Positions 26,079-35,837 of a stretch of DNA of 64,000 nt are shown here, one piece after another. The translations under genes and the position numbers were made by a program. Every line of letters starts with the position of its first letter. Position 1 is the first letter of the stretch. The notes under the pieces were generated by a model. That model searched no databases and was not told the DNA's origin. It saw only the letters and a program-made list of their open reading frames with translations. Source of the stretch: CAVOJY01 sp963696405 (GTDB lineage: Bacteria; Chloroflexota; Limnocylindria; Limnocylindrales; CSP1-4); NCBI GenBank assembly GCA_963696405.1, contig CAVOJY010000005.1:124001-188000 (forward strand), written 5' to 3'.

Positions 26079-26905
26079 ATGTCGCAGCGTAGACCGCGTG
26101 CCCGCATCCTCGTCGTCGAGGACGAGGCTCGCCTCCGCCAGCTGCTCCGGCTCTACCTCGAGCGCGCTGGGTACGAGGTGGCCGAGGCGGCCGACGGTCG
26201 GGGGGCGCTCGAGGCCGTCGATGAGGTCCCGCCCGACCTCCTCGTCGTGGACCTCATGCTCCCGGGCCTCCAGGGCGAGGCGCTGATCCGGGCCATCCGG
26301 GAGACCTCCGATGTCCCGATCTTGATCGCCTCGGCGAAGCGGAGCGACGTGGAGCGGATCGCCGGGCTGCGGCTCGGGGCGGACGATTACCTGCCCAAGC
26401 CGTACAACGTCCACGAGCTGGTCGAGCGAGTCCACGCCATCCTCCGTCGAGGCGGCACGGTGCGGGCCGAGCCCCCGCCGAGCCCCTCTCGTTCGCCGGT
26501 GGACGGCTCGTGATCGACCCGCTCACGCGGGTGTACACGCGCACGGACCCGGGCGGGGACGCTGCGGGCGCTCTCGACGGCGGCTACGGCAGGCCACGCG
26601 AGTTTGCGCCCGGGGGGCCCCGCCAGGGCCGTCTGACACCCGCGGAGCTGCGGCTGCTCGTCGCGCTCGTGGGTGCGAGCGGCGTGCCACTGGACCGGGA
26701 AGCGCTGCTTCGCGCCGCCGGTGGAGCACATGCCGAGACCGCCCGGACAGTGGACGTCCACGTCGGCAACCTGCGGCGGAAACTGGGGGATGATGCGGCT
26801 CATCCGTGGGCCATCGAGACAATCCCCGAGACCGGGTACCGGTGGATCGCGCAGGCCGACGACTCAACCTCGCGGAACGGCGGCCCAACGGGGGCGAGCG
26901 GCTGA
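26079..26905 (+). CDS. OmpR/PhoB-family response regulator (one-base frameshift)
   Basis: Two frames make one two-domain regulator of about 275 residues. The receiver domain (1-120) has the acidic pair Glu14/Asp15, phosphorylation site Asp58 (LLVVDLMLPG), Ser85 and Lys107 (YLPKPYN). The winged-helix output domain follows from about 150 to 260 (LTPAELRLLVALV, then VDVHVGNLRRKLGDD and IETIPETGYRWI). The break lies near 26480-26490. Adding one base turns the PSPSRSP reading into LSFAGGRLVIDPLTR, the strand that normally opens the output domain. The length fits one missing base. The sensor kinase follows after 2 bp. Assembly error is likely. Confidence 0.88.
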
Positions 26906-26907
26906 CC

Positions 26908-28263
26908 ATGGACCGCCTGGGCGTCCGGCTGGCCCTCGCCATCGGTGGCTCCGTCGCTCTCGTCATCCTGATCGTCGGGCTCGTCGTCAACGGGACGATC
27001 GCTTCGCGGTTCGATCGCTTCGTTAAGGAGGAGCAGGATCTTCGGCGGCAGCAGCTGGCCGAGATCGTCCTCGAGGCGTACCAGGAGCGAGGGTCGCTCG
27101 TCTTCGGGGCGGCCGAGATCCGGCGGCTCGCCGTGGCGGCCGGGGGAAATGTCCGGATCTACGACCAGGACGGCAAGCTTGTCGCCCGTTCGAAGGTGGC
27201 TGCCCTGCAGGCCCAGGCGGGGGCCGCGCCGGAGACGATCGTCGTCCCCCTGGAGGACAACGGGCGCAGCATCGGGCGCGTCGAGTTCGATCCCGCGCCG
27301 GTGCCGCAGGCGCTGCGCGCCACGGCGTCTGACGCGTTCCGAAGGGCGCTGGCGACCACGCTCATCGTCGCGGGGGCGATCGCATTCGTCGTCACCATGC
27401 TCATCGCCCTGGCCATGGGCCTGCGCCTGACCCGGCCGCTCGGGGCGATGGCGGCGGCCGCGACGCGCCTCGGGCGGGGGGACCTGACTGCGCGCGTTCC
27501 GGTCCCCGGCGACCGCGAGGGCCGCGAGCTGGCGAACGCGTTCAACAGCATGGCGACCGAGCTGGAGCGATCGGAGATGCTCCGGCGGCAGGCGGCCAGC
27601 GACCTTGCCCACGAAATCGCGACGCCGGTGACGGTGCTGTCGGCGCAGCTCGACGCGCTCGCGGACGGCGTCGTGCCGGCGAGCCCCGAGGCGCTCGGCG
27701 CGGTCCGCGACACTGCGACCGAGGTGTCCCGGCTCGTGGGTGACCTCTACGACCTCGCTTCTGCCGAGGGCGCCGCGCTCCACCGGTCGCCCGAGCTGGT
27801 CGACGTCGCGGCCCTCGTCGAGCAAGCCGCCGCGACCAGCGCCGCCCTGTTCGAGCAGCGTGGCATCACGCTCGACGCGGCAGGGGGACCGGCGGGCGTG
27901 TGCCGGGTGGTCGCGGACCCGCGCCAGCTCGGGCGGATCCTCGGGAACCTGCTGACGAACGCGGCCGCCTACACCCCGCCGGGTGGCGCGACCCGCGCCT
28001 GGGTCGCCCCGGAGGCCGGGTGGGTGCGCGTCCGCGTCGCGGACACCGGCCCGGGGATTCCTCCGGAGCACCAGGCGCACATCTTCGAGCGCTTCTACCG
28101 GGCGGACCCGGCTCGCGCTCGCCGGCCGGGGGTGCCGGGCGGGACCGGCATCGGGCTCACGGTTGCCCGCGAGCTCGCGCGCGCCAACGGCGGCGAGCTG
28201 CGCCTGGAGACGACCAGCCCGGCCGGGACGACGTTCGTGCTCGACCTGCCCGCGGCCCGGTAG
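26908..28263 (+). CDS. Sensor histidine kinase
   Basis: A 451-residue membrane kinase. TM1 is at about 7-30, a short extracytoplasmic sensor loop follows (31-149), TM2 is at about 150-172 and HAMP at about 172-225 (RPLGAMAAAATRLGRGDLTARV). The dimerisation helix carries the phospho-acceptor His235 in DLAHEIATPV. The catalytic domain has the N box (GRILGNLLTNAAAYT), G1 (VADTGPGIP), F box (IFERFYRAD) and G2 (GGTGIGLTVARELARANGG). The H box has Ala where most kinases have Arg, a minor oddity. The ATG lies 2 bp after the regulator stop. The sensed signal is unknown. Confidence 0.92.
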   Translation: MDRLGVRLALAIGGSVALVILIVGLVVNGTIASRFDRFVKEEQDLRRQQLAEIVLEAYQERGSLVFGAAEIRRLAVAAGGNVRIYDQDGKLVARSKVAALQAQAGAAPETIVVPLEDNGRSIGRVEFDPAPVPQALRATASDAFRRALATTLIVAGAIAFVVTMLIALAMGLRLTRPLGAMAAAATRLGRGDLTARVPVPGDREGRELANAFNSMATELERSEMLRRQAASDLAHEIATPVTVLSAQLDALADGVVPASPEALGAVRDTATEVSRLVGDLYDLASAEGAALHRSPELVDVAALVEQAAATSAALFEQRGITLDAAGGPAGVCRVVADPRQLGRILGNLLTNAAAYTPPGGATRAWVAPEAGWVRVRVADTGPGIPPEHQAHIFERFYRADPARARRPGVPGGTGIGLTVARELARANGGELRLETTSPAGTTFVLDLPAAR

Positions 28264-28284
28264 CCCAGCGCCCCGCGGCCGCCC

Positions 28285-29466
28285 CTATCGCGCGTCGACG
28301 ACGATCGCCCCGGCGTTGCGCGGGGCGACCACCTGGGCCGATCCGGACAGACCGAGCCGGTCGGCGGTCGCCACGAACGCCTCCGCAACCGAGTCGATGG
28401 TCTGCGGCGTGTCGGCGAAGGCGATCACCGTAGAGCCGGAACCGGACAGGCAGGCGCCCAGCGCGCCGGCCTCGCGCGCCGCGAGGAGCATCTCCGGGAA
28501 CTCCGGGTACGGCACCGCGCGGTACGGCTGGTGCAGCCGGTCCTCCGTGGCCGCCCGCAGGTACTCGTAGTGACCGCTCGCGATGGCTGCCACCGCGAGC
28601 GCCGCGCGCCCCACGTTGAACACGGCGTCGGCGCGGGGCACCTCCGGCGGGAGCGCCGCGCGCATGGCGGTCGTGTGCAGCACCCGGTCCGGCACGTAGA
28701 GGACGGCCCGCAGGGGGCGGGGCACATCGAACCGGATGGCCTCCGGCCACTTGTCGATCACGGCGACCGCCACGAACCCGCCGAGGAGCGAGGCCGCCGC
28801 ATTGTCGGGATGGCCCTCCAGCTCGGTCGCGAGGGCGAGCTGGTGTCTCAGGCCGAGCCGCCCGCCGGTGAGGGCGTCGGCGACGACGAGCCCGGCGACG
28901 GCGGCGGCGGCCGACGAGCCGAGCCCGCGTCCGAACGGGATCTCGTTGCGCATCGCGATCCGCCAGCCGAGCCCGGGAGGCACCTCGCCGAGCGCCCACC
29001 GGAGCCCGAGCTCGAGCGCGAGGACAAAGCGGTTGTGACGGTCGGCGACGAGCTCCCCCGCTCCCTCGCCCTCGACCGCCAGCTCGACGGTCGGCTCGTC
29101 GAGGACCTCGACCGTGATGCGGTTGCTGATGTCGAGCGCCATGGCCAGCGTGTCGAAGCCGGCCCCCAGGTTCGCGCTCGTTGCCGGGACGTCCACGGTC
29201 ACGGTTCGGCAGACGAAGGGGCCGGGCGCGGACTCCCGCGTGGCGGGCTTCGCCTTCGTGGCGGATCCTGCCGGCGCAGCGGGCTTCGCCGGTGTGGCGG
29301 ACGGCGGGGGCACGGCGGGCTTCACCGCAGCGGGCTTCACCGCGGCGGGCTTCACCGCGGCGGGCTTCACCGCGGCCGCGGCGACGTCGTTCCCCTGCTC
29401 CGGGACGGCCGGGTCGAGCGGTTCCGCCGCCTTCTTCCTTGACGACCGGCGCCCGCGTTCAGTCAC
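28285..29466 (-). CDS. thrB: Homoserine kinase with repetitive N-terminal extension
   Basis: A GHMP kinase phosphorylating homoserine in threonine synthesis. The kinase core starts near residue 85 (RTVTVDVPATSANLGAGFDTLAMAL). It contains the ATP loop PFGRGLGSSAAAAVAG and the C-terminal LSGSGSTVIAFAD. The first 80 residues are extra: a basic start followed by four or five KPAAV repeats and further Ala/Pro/Lys-rich sequence. They are encoded by near-identical 15-bp DNA repeats at about 29325-29375, like a histone-tail-type linker. It starts at GTG with GAGGGAG upstream. It is the third gene after hom and thrC. Confidence 0.92.
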   Translation of the reverse strand: MTERGRRSSRKKAAEPLDPAVPEQGNDVAAAAVKPAAVKPAAVKPAAVKPAVPPPSATPAKPAAPAGSATKAKPATRESAPGPFVCRTVTVDVPATSANLGAGFDTLAMALDISNRITVEVLDEPTVELAVEGEGAGELVADRHNRFVLALELGLRWALGEVPPGLGWRIAMRNEIPFGRGLGSSAAAAVAGLVVADALTGGRLGLRHQLALATELEGHPDNAAASLLGGFVAVAVIDKWPEAIRFDVPRPLRAVLYVPDRVLHTTAMRAALPPEVPRADAVFNVGRAALAVAAIASGHYEYLRAATEDRLHQPYRAVPYPEFPEMLLAAREAGALGACLSGSGSTVIAFADTPQTIDSVAEAFVATADRLGLSGSAQVVAPRNAGAIVVDAR

Positions 29467-29559
29467 GTCCGCTCCCTCCTGTGCATCCGTGGCAGCGAGC
29501 GCCTCTGCAGCCCCGGGCGCTTCCCGGGCTGCGAGCCGCCGATGCCGCTCGTGGAGTCA

Positions 29560-30678
29560 TCACCAGCCGAGGGCGCGGACCACGCCCTCGATATCAGCCG
29601 GCGCCTCGATCGGCGGCCGGGCGTTCTTGATGGCGGTATCCGGGTCCTTCAGGCCATGCCCGGTGATGACGCAGACGATGGTCGCCTCCAGGTCGAGGGT
29701 CCCCTCCGCGGCGAGCTTGCGGATCCCGGCCACCGAGGCCGCGCTCGCCGGCTCGCAGAAGACACCCTCGTAACGGGCGAGGTCACGGTAGGCGTCCAGG
29801 ATCTCCTCGTCTGTGACCATGTCGATCACGCCGCCGGATTCGTCGCGCGCCGAGGTCGCCTTGTGCCAGCTCGCCGGGTTGCCGATCCGGATGGCTGTGG
29901 CCACGGTCTCCGGCTTCTCGACCGGGTGGCCGAGGACGATGGGAGCCGCCCCCGCGGCCTGGAAGCCGAGCATGACCGGCCGCGTGTCCACGAGGCCGGC
30001 GTCGCGGTAGTCGGTGAAGCCATACCAGTAGGCGCTGATGTTGCCGGCGTTCCCCACGGGAATGGCAAGGTAGTCGGGCGCGCCGCCCAGGTCGTCGCAG
30101 ACCTCGAAGGCGGCCGTCTTCTGCCCCTCGAGACGATAGGGGTTGACGGAGTTCACCAGCGTCACCGGGTGCCCGATCGAGTCGCCCGTCTCGGCCAGCT
30201 CGCGGACGATCCGCAGGGCGTCGTCGAAGTTGCCGTCAACGGCTACCACCCGTGCCCCGGCGGCCTGGGCCTGGAGGAGCTTCCCGGCAGCGATCCGGCC
30301 GGCGGGCAGCACGACGATCACCTCGAGCCCGGCGCTCGCGCCGTAGGCCGCGGCCGAGGCCGAGGTGTTACCAGTCGATGCGCAGATGAGCGCCCCTGCG
30401 CCCTCCTCGAGTGCCTTCGCCACGGCCACCACCATGCCGCGGTCTTTGAACGACCCGGTCGGGTTCATCCCTTCGTACTTGAGGTAGAGCTCGGGGCAGC
30501 CGATGGCGCGGCCGAGGGTGCGAGCGTGGACGAGCGGCGTGAGGCCCTCGCCCAGCGAGAGCGGTGGGGTATCGTCGGTGACCGGGAGGAACGCCGCGTA
30601 CCGCTGGAGGAGGCGGGGCCGCGCCCCGGTGGTGGCCTGCTGCTGACGCAGCGTCCGGAGGACGTCGCTCATGCGCAC
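29560..30678 (-). CDS. thrC: Threonine synthase
   Basis: A 372-residue PLP-dependent enzyme converting phosphohomoserine to threonine. The PLP lysine is Lys78 in NPTGSFKDRGM. The cofactor phosphate loop is visible as GNAGNISAYWYG (about 200). TPL at residues 47-49 and the STGNTSASAAAYGA segment are typical of the fold. The GTG start is chosen because GGAGG lies 8 nt upstream; an ATG two codons on is possible. The gene begins 3 bp after the hom stop, so both are one operon with thrB 93 bp further on. Confidence 0.94.
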   Translation of the reverse strand: MRMSDVLRTLRQQQATTGARPRLLQRYAAFLPVTDDTPPLSLGEGLTPLVHARTLGRAIGCPELYLKYEGMNPTGSFKDRGMVVAVAKALEEGAGALICASTGNTSASAAAYGASAGLEVIVVLPAGRIAAGKLLQAQAAGARVVAVDGNFDDALRIVRELAETGDSIGHPVTLVNSVNPYRLEGQKTAAFEVCDDLGGAPDYLAIPVGNAGNISAYWYGFTDYRDAGLVDTRPVMLGFQAAGAAPIVLGHPVEKPETVATAIRIGNPASWHKATSARDESGGVIDMVTDEEILDAYRDLARYEGVFCEPASAASVAGIRKLAAEGTLDLEATIVCVITGHGLKDPDTAIKNARPPIEAPADIEGVVRALGW

Positions 30679-30681
30679 GGT

Positions 30682-32037
30682 TCAGTCCTCCACGACCGGG
30701 TAGATGACGGTCGCCTCGGGCGCACCTGCAGCCCGGAGGGCCCCGCGCAGGCGGGCCAGCGACGCGGTCGTGGTCAGGACGGCCAGGCCGAACGACCCGG
30801 CCACGGCGGTCTCGGTGATCTCCGCTTCCACGAGCCGCTCGCGGAGCGGTCGACCCAGGCTCCCCGGCACGCTGATGAACCAGCGCCACTCGCCGTCGAG
30901 GACGTCGCCCGCGAGGGCCGCCCGGCCCGCCGATGGGAGGCCCCCCCAGGTGGAGCCCTCGCCCCGCGCAATCGCCAGGAGATCGCCGAGGACGGCGCTG
31001 CTCGTGGCCGCGCCGCCGGCGCCAGGGCCCATGAAGGCCACCCGCCCGACCGGTTCGGCGACGACCTCGACGATGTTCGTGACGCCGTTGGTGGTGCCGA
31101 GGGTCGATGCAGAGGCGACAGCCGCCGGCACCACGCCGGCCAGGATGCCGCCGTCCGCGCCGCCGTCCGCGCCGCCGTCCGCGCCGCCGACCGATCCCGC
31201 CGCGCGCTCCGCAAACCCCACCAGCTTCATGACCAGGCCGAGGCGAGCAGCTCCCGCGATCTCCGATGCGGTCACCCCGGTGATCCCCGGGCGCCCGTCG
31301 CCCGAGATGGCAGCCGGCGAACGGCGCACGGCGCTCACGTCCACCCAGCCGCCATAGGCGAGCCGGGCGAGAAGCACGACCTTGTCGGCCGCGTCGCGGC
31401 CCTCGATGTCGGCGCTCGGGTCCGCCTCCAGGTACCCGAGTTCCCGGGCCTCGGCCACGACGTCCTCGTACTCGCCGCCGCCCGTGGTCATGGCCGTCAG
31501 GACGTAGTTGGTCGACCCGTTCACGATGCCCCGCACGCGCCGCACGCGGTTCGCCGCGAGGTCGGCGGCGAGCGGCGCCAGCACGGGAATGCCGCCGCCA
31601 ACGGCCGCCTCGAAGCGGAGCGCGACCTCGCGCTCCCTGGCGGCCGCCTCCAGCTCAGGCCCGCGCCGCGCGAGGAGTGCCTTGTTCGCGGTCACCACGG
31701 CACGCCCGGCCCCCAGCGCCGCCTCGACAAGACGTCCGGCCGCGTCGAGCCCACCGATGAGTTCGACCACGACGTCGATGTCGTCCCGTCCGGGCAGGAC
31801 CGCCGCGTCGGCGATCCGCTCGACGCCGGCGAGATCGAGGTTGCGCGGCCGGTTCGGATCGGGCTCGGCGACGACGGCAAGCTCGACCTGCCGCCCGCCC
31901 GCACCTCGCGCGAGGTGATCGGGGTTCGAGATCAGCGCCCGGGCGACCTCGCCGCCGACGGTGCCAAGACCCGCGAGTGCGACTCGCAGGGGGCGATCGC
32001 CCAGGATCGTTCGGTGGGAAACGGTCGGGGTTGTCAC
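30682..32037 (-). CDS. hom: Homoserine dehydrogenase
   Basis: About 451 residues. NAD(P)-binding N-terminus LRVALAGLGTVGGEVARAL, the substrate region VVTANKALLARRG, GGGIPVLAPLAADL and GIVNGSTNYVLTAM, then AADKVVLLARLAYGG. The C-terminal 90 residues form an ACT-like domain (WRWFISVPGSLGRPLRERL). An insertion with three ADGG repeats lies near residue 290. I choose the GTG at 32037 because TACAAT ends 7 nt before it, as at lysC. An ATG three codons upstream (32046) overlaps that -10 box and would be untranslated in a leaderless message. It is divergent from trpS. Confidence 0.93.
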   Translation of the reverse strand: MTTPTVSHRTILGDRPLRVALAGLGTVGGEVARALISNPDHLARGAGGRQVELAVVAEPDPNRPRNLDLAGVERIADAAVLPGRDDIDVVVELIGGLDAAGRLVEAALGAGRAVVTANKALLARRGPELEAAAREREVALRFEAAVGGGIPVLAPLAADLAANRVRRVRGIVNGSTNYVLTAMTTGGGEYEDVVAEARELGYLEADPSADIEGRDAADKVVLLARLAYGGWVDVSAVRRSPAAISGDGRPGITGVTASEIAGAARLGLVMKLVGFAERAAGSVGGADGGADGGADGGILAGVVPAAVASASTLGTTNGVTNIVEVVAEPVGRVAFMGPGAGGAATSSAVLGDLLAIARGEGSTWGGLPSAGRAALAGDVLDGEWRWFISVPGSLGRPLRERLVEAEITETAVAGSFGLAVLTTTASLARLRGALRAAGAPEATVIYPVVED

Positions 32038-32144
32038 GGGCGGCATTGTAGGGGTCGCGCTGCCGGTCCGGCGCGACAGGCCGCTCCGGAGCACATGCCG
32101 CCCTCTCGGGACGGGATCCCGCGCGGGCTCCGGCTCCGCTCGGC

Positions 32145-32150
32145 TACACT
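32145..32150 (+). promoter_or_regulatory. Leaderless -10 box of trpS
   Basis: TACACT lies 8 nt before the trpS ATG, with no ribosome binding site between them. On the opposite strand, TACAAT (32045-32050) lies 7 nt before the hom start. The 121-bp divergent region therefore holds both promoters. Confidence 0.5.
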
Positions 32151-32158
32151 CGCGGCCG

Positions 32159-33214
32159 ATGAGCAGAACCGCAGCCACCTCCGGGTCCCGGATCCCCTCC
32201 ACCGCCACGGCCGCGCCCCCCCGGCCCGACGAACTGCCGCGCAGCCGCGTCTTCAGCGGCGTCCAGCCGTCCGGGCTGCCCCACGTCGGCAACTTCCTCG
32301 GCGCCTTCCGCAACTACATCGCCATGCAGGATCGCCACGACGCCATCTACTGCATCGTGGACTACCACGCCCTCACGAGTACCCACGACGGCGAACTCAT
32401 CCGGCGCAACACGTACGAGATGGCGCTCGGGCTCCTCGCCCTGGGGCTCGATCCGGAGAATGCGATCCTCTTCCGCCAGTCGGATCGCCCCGAGCACGTG
32501 GAGCTGGCCTGGCTGCTCGCCACCGTCACGCCGGTGACGTGGGTGGAGCGGACGCCGTCGTTCAAGGAGAAGCGGCGCAACCAGCCGGAGGACGTCAACC
32601 ACGCCCTGCTGACCTACCCGATCCTCCAGGCTGCCGATATCGCCATCTACCACGCGAAGTACGTCCCGGTCGGGAAGGACCAGGCGGCCCACCTCGAGCT
32701 GGCGCGGGAGATCGTCCGGGCCTGGAATGCGCGCTACGGCGACTACTTCGTGGAGCCGCAGGCGGTCTTCAGCGAGGCGCCGATCGTGAAGGGAACCGAC
32801 GGCGTCAACAAGATGTCGAAGTCGCTCGGCAACGTCATCGAGATCTTCGCCGAACCCGATGCGGTGCGGAAGCAGGTCATGAGCATGGTGACCGACACGA
32901 AGCGCATCCTGCGGACGGATCCCGGGCGGCCCGAGGTCTGCAACGTCTGCCAGATGCACCGCTTCTTCGGCGACGACTACGAGTCGATCTGGGAGGGCGA
33001 GCGCACGGCGCGCACCGGGTGCGTGGATACGAAGCGCCTGCTGGCCGAGCGGATGATCGACTTCTTCGCCGCGGCTCGCGAGCGGCGCCGGGAGCTCTCG
33101 GCGAAGCCGGGGTACGTCGAGGAAGTCCTTCGCGCCGGGGCCGAGCGGTTGAAGCCCCTCGCCGAGGAGACGATCCGGGTCTGCCACGAGCGGATGGGCC
33201 TGGGCCCGGTCTGA
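32159..33214 (+). CDS. trpS: Tryptophanyl-tRNA synthetase
   Basis: A 351-residue class I aminoacyl-tRNA synthetase charging tRNA-Trp. The HIGH-like motif is PHVGNFLG (41-48) after SGVQPSG; the KMSKS motif is at 218-222 (NKMSKSLGN). Other family signatures are DYHALT, HVELAWLLATVTPV and YPILQAADIAIYHAKYVPVGKDQ. The C-terminal helical anticodon domain is complete. The N-terminal 30 residues are a Pro/Ser/Thr-rich extension. The ATG is preceded by a -10 box rather than a ribosome site. Confidence 0.95.
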   Translation: MSRTAATSGSRIPSTATAAPPRPDELPRSRVFSGVQPSGLPHVGNFLGAFRNYIAMQDRHDAIYCIVDYHALTSTHDGELIRRNTYEMALGLLALGLDPENAILFRQSDRPEHVELAWLLATVTPVTWVERTPSFKEKRRNQPEDVNHALLTYPILQAADIAIYHAKYVPVGKDQAAHLELAREIVRAWNARYGDYFVEPQAVFSEAPIVKGTDGVNKMSKSLGNVIEIFAEPDAVRKQVMSMVTDTKRILRTDPGRPEVCNVCQMHRFFGDDYESIWEGERTARTGCVDTKRLLAERMIDFFAAARERRRELSAKPGYVEEVLRAGAERLKPLAEETIRVCHERMGLGPV

Positions 33215-33528
33215 CCTTTCCGCGCTGGGGTCTTGGGGGAGCGGCCGGACCGACTCTCCCTGCGCGTGGGGCATGACCGCGCCGAGCCGCTTTCCGGTGC
33301 CCGTCCAGGTCGTGCCCGTCGCGCACGGTTTCGCAGGACGAGGCGCCATGCGCGGCGCATCTATGCGCGTGGGGCACGGGTCCGACCGCCGGCCGCCGCC
33401 TGGCGGCCTCGGCCGACCGCCGCACGTCGCAGTCATGCGCAGGCCGCAAGCCGGGTGAGGCGTTGGCGACGACCGCCCCGCGCGACCGTCGCCGCATCCA
33501 CGCTCGACCGGCGCGGTAGATTCAGCGC
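33215..33528. other. Spacer between trpS and the AI-2E-type transporter
   Basis: No gene is seen. It contains two copies of TGCGCGTGGGGCA about 104 bp apart and a small palindrome ATGCGC-G-GCGCAT at 33348-33360. At the end is the -10 box TAGATT (33517-33522), which lies 6 nt before the next ATG. The repeats have no assigned role. Confidence 0.4.
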
Positions 33529-34871
33529 ATGGCAGCCGAACCCGGCGATCGCGCTCACCTGCTCACCGATCGCGAGCGGCGCTGGGTCGATGCGCTCCTC
33601 GTCCTCGGCACGATCGCGGTCGCCCTCGTCGCCATCGGCCTGACGGCCAACCTCGTCCTCTTCTTCGGCGACGTCCTCATCATCTTCTTCCTGGCGTGGC
33701 TGCTCGCATTCGTCCTCTCCCCGATCGCGGGGCTCATCGTGCGGTTGCTTCCCTTCCTGCCGCGGGTCGTGGCGGTGATGATCGCCTACGCCCTCCTCAT
33801 CGTCGTCGTCCTCGGTCTCATCATGCTCGCCGCCCAGATGCTGGCGGAGTCCATCGCGAACTTCGTCGCCAGCATCCCGCAGATCCAGGGGAACCTGCCC
33901 CAGACGCTCGCGCCCCTCAGCGACTGGCTCAACCGGCTCGGCTTCCAGGTGGACCTCGTCGAGTCGCTGAAGACCGCCATCGCCGACCTCGGGAACAACC
34001 TGGAGAACATCGCGCAGCCGCTGTCGCAGGTGGCGCTGGCGAGCTTCGGCACGATCGGGAACCTCATGATCGTGCTGTTCCTCTCGATCTTCATGGCCCT
34101 CGACAAGGACCGGATGCTCGCCTTCGCGGTGCGCCTCGTGCCGCCGCAGTACGCCGAGGAGACCAGGCTGCTCGAGCGCAGCGTCTCACGCTCGTTCGGT
34201 GGGTTCCTCCGCGGCCAGGGGATCATGGGCCTTCTCTACGCGGCCGTTGCCGCGGTAACCAGCCTGTCTTCGGGCTTCCCTACGTGGCGGCAACGACGGC
34301 GTTCACGGGGGTCCTCCATGCGATCCCGTTCTTCGGGCCGTTCGTGTCGTGGGTGCCGGTGGTCGCAGTCGCGCTCTTCGCGATGCCGAGCGTCTTCATC
34401 CCGGTGACCATCATCATGGTGGTGGGCTGGCTGGTGACGATGAACGTCGTGCAGCCGCGCCTCATGGCCGACTCGGTGGGCATCCACCCGATCGTCGTCC
34501 TCGGGTCGATCATCATCGGGGGCAAGGTCGCAGGGATCCCCGGCGCCATCTTCGGCATTCCCGTGGCGGCCGTCCTCTCGAGCTTCTTCTTCTACTACCT
34601 GAACCGGGCCTCGGCCGACTCGCGGACGGTCGCGCAGCGCGCCGCGCGCAGGGTGTCCGAGCGGGAGGGCCGACCGGTCGTCCCGCCGGCGCCGCCATCG
34701 CTGACGGAGGTGCACCAGCAGGCGGACGGGACCGACGTGTTCTACCGGGGGCCGTACCCGGGCGCATATCCGCCTCCGGCCGGGCAGGCCCCTCCTCCCG
34801 CGTCGGAGGGGCCACCGACGCAGCCGTCGGGGCCGTCCGCGGGGTCGCCGCCGGAGGGATACCGGCCGTAG
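33529..34871 (+). CDS. AI-2E family transporter / PerM-type permease (one-base frameshift)
   Basis: About 448 residues in two frames. It is a polytopic membrane protein of the AI-2E/PerM family: paired N-terminal helices (VALVAIGLTANLVLFFGDV, then LAWLLAFVLSPIAGLIV), a long amphipathic extracytoplasmic region (about 110-185), and the conserved C-terminal helices (LPYVAATTAFTGVLHAIPFFGP, then PRLMADSVGIHPIVVLGSI). A cytoplasmic Pro-rich tail ends it. The frame breaks at about 34264-34268. Adding a G to CTGTC restores TSLVFGLPYVAATT. Length fits one missing base. Substrate is unknown in this family. A leaderless -10 precedes the ATG. Confidence 0.85.
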
Positions 34872-34922
34872 GGCGTGCGGCGGGTGCGCCCTTCGCGCTG
34901 CTACGGAGGCCGCCGTGGTGTC

Positions 34923-35681
34923 CTAAGGCTCAGCCAGCTCGATCCGGTGGAGCGCCGCGGCGAGGGCGACGAAGGTCGCCTGGTCCATGCCCGTCCCCGT
35001 GAGCGCCCACGACGGAGCCTGCCCGGGGTCGACGTAGATGGCGAAGCCCATGTCCGGGCCGAGGGTCACCAGGCCGCCCGTTCGATCGCCGAATGGGGCC
35101 TCGCCGAGCGACTTGTCCTTTGGTGAGCAGGCGCTGACGCCCTCCGTGCAGAAGCTGCCCTCCTGAAGAGTGAGTCGGGCGCCGTCAGGGCCTCTGTAGC
35201 CAACCTGCATGCGACCGCCGTCGCGCAGGCTGAAGTCGCCGACGTCCACGTTCCAGCGAGCGGGCAGGACGGCGCAGTAGACGTCCCAGTCGACCTGGCC
35301 CGCGATCGTCTCGAAGAACGTCCGGTTGCTCACGTTCCCGGTACAGGCCGCCACGCCATCCGCGGGAGTCGGCTGGGGTGTCTCCTCGGGCGGCAGGCTC
35401 TCCTCGGGCGGCAGGCTCTCCTCGGGCGGGCACGGCATCTCCTCGGGAGGGAACGATTCCTCGGGAGGCACCGTTTCTTCCGGCGGAACGCCGTCACCGG
35501 GCTCGGGGGTCTCGTCGGCCGGCGACGGCTCGGCGGTGGCCGGGGCGGCCGTCTCCGCCGGCGCGGGCAACCCGGTGGGCGCGCTCGGGAGGCCGCTCGA
35601 CCCCGCGCACGCGGCGACGATGAGAACGACCACGGCCAGCGCGATCGCGGTGAGTCCCCGGGCGCCCTTCATGCCTGGCAT
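34923..35681 (-). CDS. Lipoprotein with PPEES repeats and unknown C-terminal domain
   Basis: A 252-residue exported protein with a lipobox at VAAC (Cys25). Residues 30-110 are acidic, proline-rich repeats (PPEES/PPEET; the DNA holds tandem CTCCTCGGGCGGCAGG units at about 35390-35470). The C-terminal domain (about 112-252) contains four cysteines that may form disulfides (ACTGN, VYCAV, FCTEG, ACSPK) and mixed strands and helices (FFETIAGQVDWDVYCAVLP, ARLTLQEGSF). No family is recognised. It converges with the AI-2E-type gene 51 bp away. Confidence 0.7.
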   Translation of the reverse strand: MPGMKGARGLTAIALAVVVLIVAACAGSSGLPSAPTGLPAPAETAAPATAEPSPADETPEPGDGVPPEETVPPEESFPPEEMPCPPEESLPPEESLPPEETPQPTPADGVAACTGNVSNRTFFETIAGQVDWDVYCAVLPARWNVDVGDFSLRDGGRMQVGYRGPDGARLTLQEGSFCTEGVSACSPKDKSLGEAPFGDRTGGLVTLGPDMGFAIYVDPGQAPSWALTGTGMDQATFVALAAALHRIELAEP

Positions 35682-35714
35682 CGCCCCGCAGCCTAGGCCG
35701 CGAGCGGATCCCGG

Positions 35715-35837
35715 TCAAGGCCGGGACCGTCCGGCACCCTCCGGCACCTCGCGGATCCTGGCCAGGATTTCTTGAACGCAGGCCTCGGACAGCTCCTCGG
35801 AGCCGTTGAACGCCCAGGACGATCGCGGGCGGCCCAT
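35715..35837 (-). CDS. Small 40-residue protein
   Basis: A short frame starting MGRPRSSWAFNG and containing a helical ACVQEILARIREV segment. It is included because its ATG has an excellent AAGGAGG at 6-nt spacing, which is rare in this GC-rich region. It lies between the btuD end and the lipoprotein start on the same strand. No homology is recognised; it may be a small regulatory peptide or a chance frame. Confidence 0.4.
   Translation of the reverse strand: MGRPRSSWAFNGSEELSEACVQEILARIREVPEGAGRSRP

Noticed and set aside
26079..26905. Two separate genes, a stand-alone receiver and a stand-alone winged helix
   Set aside because: The 4-bp frame overlap falls exactly at the normal domain boundary and a one-base change restores the linker strand, so one frameshifted regulator is more likely.
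29542..33276. A 1244-codon forward ORF across the thr-hom region
   Set aside because: It is antisense to thrC and hom, whose motifs are complete, and has shadow-type Arg/Gly/Ala composition. Such frames arise from high GC at third positions.
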